Source: Acanthaster planci (lineage: Eukaryota > Echinodermata > Asteroidea > Valvatida > Acanthasteridae). Taken from it: a DNA stretch of 13,206 nucleotides. The stretch lies in contig NW_019091421.1 of NCBI RefSeq assembly GCF_001949145.1, positions 1 to 13,206 of the forward strand, given 5' to 3'. Position numbers and translations under genes: made by a program. Numbering within the stretch: the stretch's first letter is position 1; each line of letters opens with the position of its first letter. Below are positions 1 through 6,154 of this stretch, one piece after another. Below the pieces are notes generated by a model. The model ran no database searches. It worked only from the letters and a program-made list of their open reading frames with translations, and was not told where the DNA came from.

Positions 1-13
1 CCATTATATGGAC

Positions 14-364
14 TCAGTTCTCGCTACTGCACCGTTTCTGTGCCATTTTTTTGACAAGCGAGTTATTAAACGTGCGGTATTTGGCACTTTTTTTGCCTTC
101 GAAAGGAAGTCCTCCAACAACATGAGTCTGAAGGATTCCAAGGATCTGAGAGTATATTTTGGGGTAGTCAAGGTTGAAAACATAATATACTCCCAACAAA
201 GTGATCACTGCATTTGCCACCATACTGCCCTTGCAAGATATGCGGACCCCATCGCCAACAATGAAGATTGCAGTTATCTTGTCATCCCTCTTGATTATTA
301 CCAGCTTTGGCGGATCCTTGTCCCCAGTTTTCAGGGCCACTTCAACCTCGTTGTCTGGAATGTC
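14..364 (-). CDS. Duplicate terminal exon 6 (copy 1, distal)
   Basis: It has the same length, acceptor position and TGA stop (16-14) as the exon at 1669-2019, at an offset of exactly 1655 bases, and the frame is fully open. The one replacement I see in the exon is GDGVRISC here versus GDGVHISC there. A second copy difference (a/g just outside the acceptor) is intronic. The 3' untranslated part would lie beyond the window start. Confidence 0.7.
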   Translation of the reverse strand, partial: DIPDNEVEVALKTGDKDPPKLVIIKRDDKITAIFIVGDGVRISCKGSMVANAVITLLGVYYVFNLDYPKIYSQILGILQTHVVGGLPFEGKKSAKYRTFNNSLVKKMAQKRCSSEN

Positions 365-467
365 CTGAAAAATATATAACAATGATATATAACGGTTACC
401 TTGTTGTAAACATGTGTTCTCCATGTATCAAAACAACAATGTAAACATTGATCTAATTATTGACAAA

Positions 468-1131
468 AAAATCCAGGTCAGTCACAATCAACACAATGGT
501 GTACTACATGTACGTCTTTGTGCAGTCACATGACATCATTGACAGTAGCATGCACTATTTGTAATCATCACATTGTTGAAGGGACTTCGGGCCATCTGCG
601 CAGAGAATGTACAGGTGTCTACAAAATTGCTTTATTTAAAGCTAGATTTTGCAGTGACAGTGAAATGCATTGAGTTGTTCCTTATCTGAGACAAGCAAGC
701 ACAAGTTAAAGATCGTATGAGGTAGAGGAGTACAACTCCAGTCCAGGTCAAGTTGCGCACTGTTTCAGAGATGGCCATTATTAAGAAATTAGTAGTAAGA
801 ATGGATGGAAGTTTTTTCCATTTGTTCATTGCTAGTGTACAGCAAAACTTGTTTCTGTGATTTCCTGTGAAAAGATAGTATACAACAATAAATATTCATT
901 CATCCAACATATTTGCAGATGGGCAGTTTCATACTGCAGCACAGAATCTTTGTGATAAACTATGAAAATTATTGGATTTGATACAAAATAATTAAAAATG
1001 TACTCAAGGTTTAAATTTGCTAATACAGGTGCAGTGTGTTATTCAACGAGCCACTTTAAGGTCAAGTCTCATGTCAAGTAACGGGTTCACACTGCTAGTT
1101 GGAGTCAAGTTGCTATATTCAGCTCCATTTA
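468..1131. other. Intronic block present only in copy 1 (indel, ~660 bp)
   Basis: In copy 2 the sequence runs directly from tgacaaaaa to agatgagtcagg (2118-2130). In copy 1 these two points are separated by about 660 bases. The edges fall in an A-run, so exact limits are ambiguous by a few bases. I see no terminal inverted repeats and no convincing coding frame. It could be a non-autonomous insertion in one copy or a deletion in the other. Confidence 0.75.
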
Positions 1132-1356
1132 AGATGAGTCAGGCAAATGGGTCCTTGAGCTGAGCCATTACATCTTGATCGAGTCAAAGCTACCGCAGTG
1201 ATGGAGTCTAAGGTTAATCCTTTAGCATTGACAAGAGTCTGCTTGATGCAATCGAGTCAACTCGAGTCGCAGTCAATGACTACAGTCACTAAAGCACAGC
1301 TGAAGTGCTGATATGTATGGGAAAGTGTGGGCCTATAGATATAACAGTTTTATTAC

Positions 1357-1458
1357 CTCTGTGATGGTGATGACTCTCTTTGTTTTGACACCCTTCCCTT
1401 TGTCAAAGGCTGTTGCCTTCTCTACCTGTTCGATGATCTTAACCATTCTCTCAGGTTC
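1357..1458 (-). CDS. Duplicate exon 5 (copy 1, distal)
   Basis: This is an almost identical copy of the exon at 2350-2451, with intact acceptor (cttcag|GAA) and donor (GAG|gtaata) and an open frame. If the duplication is real, it could be spliced from exon 4 together with the distal terminal exon to give a near-identical protein. If the window joins two haplotypes, it is simply the other allele. Confidence 0.7.
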
Positions 1459-1624
1459 CTGAAGTTAACAGATTTAAAGGGGTGAAAAATGGTCAATATA
1501 AAAACGAATGTGGTCCTGTATGTACAAATTGGAAATATTCTTTGGCTCTCCTAGGACATCTCAAGCAGTAATATCGGGGGGGTCCCACTTGGGTGTCCTA
1601 AGTTTCGCCCTCCCCCCGTCACTG

Positions 1625-1625
1625 N
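1625..1625. other. Single N at duplication junction
   Basis: The ambiguous base follows a short C-rich stretch (1604-1624) that copy 2 lacks and precedes the 30-bp tandem units. Its position between the two copies suggests a contig join rather than a miscalled base. Confidence 0.6.
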
Positions 1626-1685
1626 CCATTATATGGACTCAGTTCTCGCTACTGCCCATTATATGGACTCAGTTCTCGCTACTGC
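1626..1685. repeat. Two tandem 30-bp units
   Basis: Two perfect copies of a 30-bp unit starting ccattatatggactcag and ending gctactgc lie directly after the N. One more copy opens the window at base 1. The second unit overlaps the stop codon end of exon 6. The array may have been longer and collapsed in assembly. Confidence 0.9.
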
Positions 1686-2019
1686 ACCGTTTCTGTGCCA
1701 TTTTTTTGACAAGCGAGTTATTAAACGTGCGGTATTTGGCACTTTTTTTGCCTTCGAAAGGAAGTCCTCCAACAACATGAGTCTGAAGGATTCCAAGGAT
1801 CTGAGAGTATATTTTGGGGTAGTCAAGGTTGAAAACATAATATACTCCCAACAAAGTGATCACTGCATTTGCCACCATACTGCCCTTGCAAGATATGTGG
1901 ACCCCATCGCCAACAATGAAGATTGCAGTTATCTTGTCATCCCTCTTGATTATTACCAGCTTTGGCGGATCCTTGTCCCCAGTTTTCAGGGCCACTTCAA
2001 CCTCGTTGTCTGGAATGTC
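1669..2019 (-). CDS. Terminal exon 6 of CIDE-N gene (copy 2, proximal)
   Basis: The acceptor is tttctcag|GAC. The exon encodes residues 384-499 and a TGA stop at 1671-1669. Key stretches are KLVIIKRDDKITAIFIVGDG, ISCKGSMVANAV and VYYVFNLDYPK, which look like the closing segment of SAMD3-like proteins, where a GDG...YYVFN.EYPK pattern is usual. It ends in a basic/serine tail. It differs from the distal copy by His versus Arg after GDGV. No AATAAA lies between the stop and the N at 1625. Confidence 0.85.
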   Translation of the reverse strand, partial: DIPDNEVEVALKTGDKDPPKLVIIKRDDKITAIFIVGDGVHISCKGSMVANAVITLLGVYYVFNLDYPKIYSQILGILQTHVVGGLPFEGKKSAKYRTFNNSLVKKMAQKRCSSEN

Positions 2020-5000
2020 CTGAGAAATATATAACAATGATATATAACGGTTACCTTGTTGTAAACATGTGTTCTCCATGTATCAAAACAACAATGTAAA
2101 CATTTGATCTAATTATTGACAAAAAGATGAGTCAGGCAAATGGGTCCTTGAGCTGAGCCATTACATCTTGATCGAGTCAAAGCTACGGCAAAGATGGAGT
2201 CTAAGGTTAATCCTTTAGCATTGACAAGAGTCTGCTTGATGCAATCGAGTCAACTCGAGTCGCAGTCAATGACTACAGTCACTAAAGCACAGCTGAAGTG
2301 GTGATATGTATGGGAAAGTGTGGGCCTAGAGATGTAACAGTTTTATTACCTCTATGATGGTGATGACTCTCTTTGTTTTGACACCCTTCCCTTTGTCAAA
2401 GGCTGTTGCCTTCTCTACCTGTTCGATGATCTTAACCATTCTCTCAGGTTCCTGAAGTTAACAGATTTAAAGGGGTGAAAAATGGTCAATATAAAAACGA
2501 ATGTGGTCCTGTATGTACAAATTGGAAATATTCTTTGGCTCTCCTAGGACATCTCAAGCAGTAATATCGGGGGGGGGGCCCACTTGGGTGTCCTAAGTCT
2601 GCTTCCCCATTTCTAAATGAATTTACGATGAGCACAAAGATATAGAACAAAAAAATTACCTCTGTTGGCGGCAAACGCAAGGCCTCCTCGACGGCAGCCA
2701 TAAACATCTTGGTGTTGTCCTGAAGTTTGCCGAACTGCTTCTCCCCAATAATCCTCTGAAACTCAAGAATAATCTGTTGATAAATCATAAAAGGTAACAA
2801 AACAAGGAATATGAGTAGTGGTACAAGCAAACTCCAGTTACAATTTGTCATTAAACACAACCGGTCTGAACAAGTGAAAGATTGTATGAAGCGTAGCATT
2901 TTTGTCTAACTTGAGAAAATCGTCTGGTTTGAACAAATTTATATACCTTGTGAAACACTGTTTTGAGGAAAATATTTTGGAAAATTACAAAAAAAAAATG
3001 ATTTCCTCCTTCAACAAGCTGCAAATACGTATAGTTTGAGTGTCTGACTATACCTGATTTTCCATTGCAGGATTGACATCCGGGGTCATGGCAACAGACT
3101 TTGAAGGTCAAGGATCACACATTTACACCATGAATTAATTGGGTTTTGAATTTTAGTAATATATGTTAAATCGTACTTACCATCTGTCCATCTTCATAGC
3201 ATGGGATCTTTTCCAAAATTGGCTTAATCTTTGAGTCTGGAAGCCCTTTGATCCACTGCTGGTTGGACTTGAAACATTCTGAGAGCAGAAGATTTAGATG
3301 AGCATCATTCTTCCTCTGCCCCTTGGCCCACTCGACTTGAATTTCAGAAAGGTGTTTCTCGTACTCTTCCGATGTTAAATCTGAAGATCCATCTGAAGTG
3401 CAGGATATATGGACTACTCGAGGTTTCTTGGTAGTAGGGGCACAGTTGTCAGTTCCACCACCTCTGTTCTCGGTTGGAGTCCTCTTCCTGTCTGTCCATC
3501 GAATGTGCCTTATTCTTTGGGAGAGGCACTTTGTGAAAAAGGACTGTATAAAATTGAAAATACAAACAAAAAGAGAAACCGAAATATATGTGAGAGTGTA
3601 ACATACACCAAGGATAAAAGAATTTAAATGCTTCCATGCAACCCATCTGTCAGCAACATTTTGAAGTGAATTACATAACAAACACATTTTCACAAGGGTA
3701 AATACAGGATGTTTCAAAAGGGGGGGGGGAATTTTCCAAGCAGCGAATTGTAAAGGCAAGTTGTTGCGCCCACACTTAGAGCGTGTCTGCCCACCCTGCT
3801 AGCGGGGTCTGGGTGTGTTTTTGTGTAAGCTACAGTAAATTTGATCCAAAATTGTGCAACAAACATATTTTTATCATACGTTTATTTTTTTTCTGGAGGA
3901 AACCCCCCCCCATGTCTGCCCGTTTCAAACAGACTACTTAGTATGTCAAATCAGGATCCTGCAATTTGCGTTTGTACAAAGTGACAAAAAGAATTAATGT
4001 TGATTAATGACTGAAACTCCAACCATGTACATGTGATGCTGATACTTCACTCTTGGAGGGGCAAGGCAATCTTCCAAAAGCAAAGGGGCACTTGTAATAT
4101 GAAATCCAATTGTTTATGGGAACATGATTTCCAAGGACATTTCAGCAAAGACCATGGGCATCGGAGACAATATGCCTTTGTTGCCTCCGTGAAGAATCAG
4201 GCCTGCACTTTCACTGATTGCAAATAACTAACATTAATCAGTTCATACCCATTCATGCTCTCCTTCCCGCTGTATGGATGGATAGGTGCAGAACATTTTA
4301 CGACCAATGGCACAATATTCAGAAGTACTACTCAGCTGTGGATGTTTGCCAATGTAGTAGTTAGCTGCCTCACTTATCAGTTCTCTCCACACCATGTGCT
4401 CCTTCCCTGACCGTAGATGCTCCAACACCCGTGGGCTAAACACCGGTAGAGATGAAAACTCGGTTACTCGATGACTAGAAGACACTTGAGCTTCAGGTGA
4501 ACACTGTGACTGTGGGGTTGGAGGAGTTGCGTCATCCACAGCTGGCTCTGGTATCTTGTTTTGAGGTGATGTGCTTGTGGCAGGTTTCCAGCTCTCACCA
4601 TTGTTCAGTAGCATGAACGTTGTTCCACCTCCCAGCTCCTGTAAGACCTCGTCGTCTTCAATTTCTGTGCCATCATCTTCAGTCACAATTCGGTGCGAGT
4701 CAAACTCATTGCCAAGGTTGAACTTAGCTTTGACTGTGAGGATTACAAGAACAAATTACAATGAAAAGAGAAAAATTACGAGTCTCGCTGTTTTTAAGGT
4801 CATCTAAAAATGTCAAGGTCAAGAAATAAGCATAATATGCTTTTTTCTTTTCTTTGACATTGTTAAGACCCAACAATCACCATAACCATATTTGTTATTG
4901 GGCCGAATGAAAACCTGTAGAAGGCATTAGACAGGTCTTTAATGTTTTTTTTTTTCTGGCTCGGATAACAGGATGAGCTCATAGGTTGGCCTTCACACAT

Positions 5001-5329
5001 GTTGAATCAAATAAATTTAGCCAATCAGAGCAGTTGTGCTTTCTCTTGCCACACTGCTTCACCAATCCTATACTATATCTTGATTAGTTCATATCAATAT
5101 GAGGTTTGGACACAAATAACATGCATTTTGTCTTTCTAGCACGGGAGTTGGTCCCTTTGATCTAATACTTTGTTGCTTTTTCGAGTTTTATTCTAATTAT
5201 TATTCAACAAATTACACATGACACACAGATAAACTAGTACATACCTTTCACGATCATCTCTTCAATGCTGATGGCTACGACACTTTTGCGCACATTTCTG
5301 TCACAGTTCCAAATTTTATACACTGGCAT
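1669..5329 (-). CDS. CIDE-N domain protein with SAMD3-like C-terminal region (six-exon gene)
   Basis: Six exons (5245-5329, 4249-4733, 3181-3543, 2660-2773, 2350-2451, 1669-2019) join in frame to 1500 nt, giving 499 residues plus stop. All introns are GT-AG; the first splits a Val codon and the others are phase 0. Residues 1-77 match the CIDE-N domain of DFF40/DFF45/CIDE proteins: the start MPVYKIWNCDRNVRKS, the acidic stretch EDDGTEIEDDEVLQEL and the end TTFMLL..GESW. Residues 78-117 are a Pro/Ser/Thr-rich linker. Residues 118-499 are mostly helical, with LEKIPCYEDGQM-type and GDGV...YYVFNLDYPK segments that I recall from SAMD3-like proteins. CIDE-N mediates homotypic pairing and filament formation in apoptotic nuclease control and lipid-droplet proteins. 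What this protein does is unknown; a cytosolic or nuclear scaffold role is inference. No signal peptide or membrane segment is evident. The start ATG has A at -3. Confidence 0.85.
2020..2349 (-). other. Intron 5 of CIDE-N gene
   Basis: This 330-base intron lies between exons 5 and 6. It is rich in AGTC-containing words (gagtca, agtcaa, gactacagtc), which also occur in the homologous part of copy 1 (about 1131-1290). No coding signal is visible. Confidence 0.8.
2350..2451 (-). CDS. Exon 5 of CIDE-N gene (copy 2, proximal)
   Basis: This 102-nt exon encodes residues 350-383, starting EPERMVKIIEQVEKATAFDK and ending in a basic stretch followed by VITIIE. The acceptor is aacttcag|GAA and the donor GAG|gtaata. 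It differs from the distal copy at 1357-1458 by one replacement in the second-last codon (Ile here, Thr there), visible as tctatgatgg versus tctgtgatgg on the plus strand. Confidence 0.85.
2660..2773 (-). CDS. Exon 4 of CIDE-N gene
   Basis: This 114-nt exon encodes residues 312-349 (IILEFQRIIGEKQFGK to EALRLPPTE). The acceptor is tttatcaacag|ATT and the donor ACAGAG|gtaatt. It is the last exon present only once: the two following exons are duplicated in the window. It is predicted helical. Confidence 0.85.
2774..3180 (-). other. Intron 3 of CIDE-N gene
   Basis: This 407-base intron has good splice ends (gtaagt and atcaacag on the minus strand). It holds an A9 run near 2990 and nothing else that I can identify. 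The open frames across it do not resemble a protein family I know. Confidence 0.8.
3181..3543 (-). CDS. Exon 3 of CIDE-N gene
   Basis: The acceptor is caattttatacag|TCC and the donor CAGATG|gtaagt, giving 363 nt and residues 191-311. It opens with SFFTKCLSQRIRHIRWTDRK, then a Gly/Thr-rich basic linker and an acidic helix region (EEYEKHLSEIQVEWAKGQRK). It ends in KPILEKIPCYEDGQM. The following exon continues in phase 0 with IILEFQRII, which fits the same family pattern and supports the junction. Confidence 0.85.
3544..4248 (-). other. Intron 2 of CIDE-N gene, with complementary G and C tracts
   Basis: This 705-base intron contains a G-run of about 10 near 3721-3730 and a C-run of about 9 near 3903-3911, roughly 180 bases apart, which could pair. 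A GC-richer patch at 3770-3820 lies between them. No gene is seen. Confidence 0.8.
4249..4733 (-). CDS. Exon 2 of CIDE-N gene
   Basis: The acceptor is cctcacag|TCAAAG and the donor TGG|gtatga. The 485-nt exon encodes residues 29-190. It holds the acidic half of CIDE-N (EDDGTEIEDDEVLQELGGG), the Pro/Ser/Thr-rich linker and the helical segment RELISEAANYYIGKHPQLSS followed by the Tyr-Pro-Ser motif. In CIDE-N domains the acidic face opposes the basic face from exon 1, so both faces are present here. Confidence 0.85.
4734..5244 (-). other. Intron 1 of CIDE-N gene
   Basis: This 511-base AT-rich intron splits a Val codon. It has a T11 run near 4945 and tcaaggtca at about 4814, a nuclear-receptor half-site-like word that is probably chance. 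No coding content is recognised. Confidence 0.8.
5245..5329 (-). CDS. Exon 1 of CIDE-N gene
   Basis: This first coding exon runs from the ATG at 5329-5327 to a donor reading AAAG|gtatgt, 85 nt in all. It encodes residues 1-28 plus the first base of codon 29. It carries the first strands of the CIDE-N fold, including the basic WNCDRNVRKS stretch that corresponds to the positive face used in CIDE-N pairing. There may be further 5' non-coding exons; nothing in the sequence settles that. Confidence 0.85.
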
Positions 5330-5643
5330 GATCTCTCAAAATGTTTAACTGTGTCAACAAGTGTAAAGGCTGGATACTGCAGATAATTTACAGAACGCAA
5401 AATAGATAAACCTCATGATTTCAAACAAACGGCAAAAATGTAATCAAAAGTGCATGCAATTAATGTATGACTTAATAAATAATAAAGTGTGTATGCATTT
5501 GGAGAGATAGCCACTGATTGCAACACAAGTGTGCCCAATCCTAACCCTAACCAAATTTCATAAAGCTGCTCAGTTGAAATAACTACTCAACAAATTTACT
5601 TGCTGAGTACAATTGAGGAGGAGACCAGTCACATTTATCATAT

Positions 5644-5760
5644 GGCACTCTGGCTGGTAAGCCATACTCAGTTTATGTACAACCATTTAAAAACAAATTT
5701 AACTGACTGTACACCATTAGTCCTAGTAAGTAAAAATGGAAAATGCATAAAGCATTTCAG
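5644..5760 (+). repeat. Direct repeat R1
   Basis: It shares the string atgtacaaccatttaaaaac and the string agtcctagtaagtaaaaatg with 6024-6123, starting at ggcactct and ending at catttcag. By eye the core is about 90% identical, with an extra ~18 bases near the left end here. Confidence 0.8.
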
Positions 5761-6023
5761 CTATAAGAAGCACCCTCTGTTGGTCACCATTAGTATAATT
5801 GATGGAATTGATCTACAGAAAATCAAATCCATTGGTATTCAAATAGGGTCTGTCCAACACTGGGTACAGAAATGTCACATGTGAGAGCAGCACTGCATAA
5901 ATCATTATTAAAAGAAAGTATTTGTGTACAGTCGTTACTAATTTTGCACATCCCTTTAAAAGTTATATTAGCAGAAATTCTGACAGAATTGTAAAAAGAA
6001 TAGTGTACTGTTAATTAACATAA

Positions 6024-6123
6024 AGGCACTCTCGGTTAATGTACAACCATTTAAAAACTAATTCAACAAACTGTACACTATCAGTCCTAGTAAGTAAAAA
6101 TGGAAAACGCAAAAACATTTCAG
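6024..6123 (+). repeat. Direct repeat R2
   Basis: This second copy of the 5644-5760 repeat lies 31 bases from the stop of the transposase-like gene. Both copies are read in the same orientation. They could be subterminal repeats of the element that carries that gene or two copies of a dispersed repeat. Confidence 0.8.
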
Positions 6124-6154
6124 AATTCTTGTGGTTGGATCCTTATCTGTGCAG

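Larger units (their letters stand above)
1..1603. repeat. Direct duplication, copy 1 (two exons and flanking introns)
   Basis: It matches 1656-2598 at high identity apart from an extra block at about 468-1131, a poly-G length difference (7 G here, 10 in copy 2) and scattered single-base changes. The match starts at base 1 with ccattatatggactcag and ends near 1603 at cctaagt. After that, copy 1 runs into a short C-rich tail and the N. The window begins at exactly the base where the repeat unit begins. Confidence 0.9.
1656..2598. repeat. Direct duplication, copy 2
   Basis: This partner of 1-1603 is shorter because the ~660-base intronic block is absent. It is continuous with exon 4 and the rest of the gene, so it is the copy used in the gene model. 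Confidence 0.9.
5330..6154. other. Spacer between CIDE-N gene and transposase-like gene
   Basis: Upstream of the CIDE-N ATG and downstream of the transposase-like stop, this 825-base AT-rich stretch holds two copies of a ~100-bp direct repeat and a short ctaaccctaacc word near 5541. The 5' untranslated region and promoter of the CIDE-N gene should lie here, but no clear TATA box or initiator can be placed. Confidence 0.6.

Noticed and set aside
8-379. Plus-strand open frames over the terminal exons (also 1508-2034)
   Set aside because: They are antisense to the exon that has splice sites, family resemblance and a consistent role in the six-exon model.
3398-3627. Plus-strand open frames opposite exon 3
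   Set aside because: Antisense to a supported coding exon, with no protein-family features.
4806-4822. TCAAGGTCA nuclear-receptor-like site in intron 1, and aaggtcaagg in intron 3
   Set aside because: A 9-bp match in several kilobases of intron is expected often enough by chance; no supporting context.
5470-5490. aataaataataaa as a plus-strand polyadenylation signal
   Set aside because: No plus-strand gene ends nearby.
5541-5554. Telomere-like ctaaccctaacc
   Set aside because: Just over two units; too short to call an interstitial telomeric repeat.
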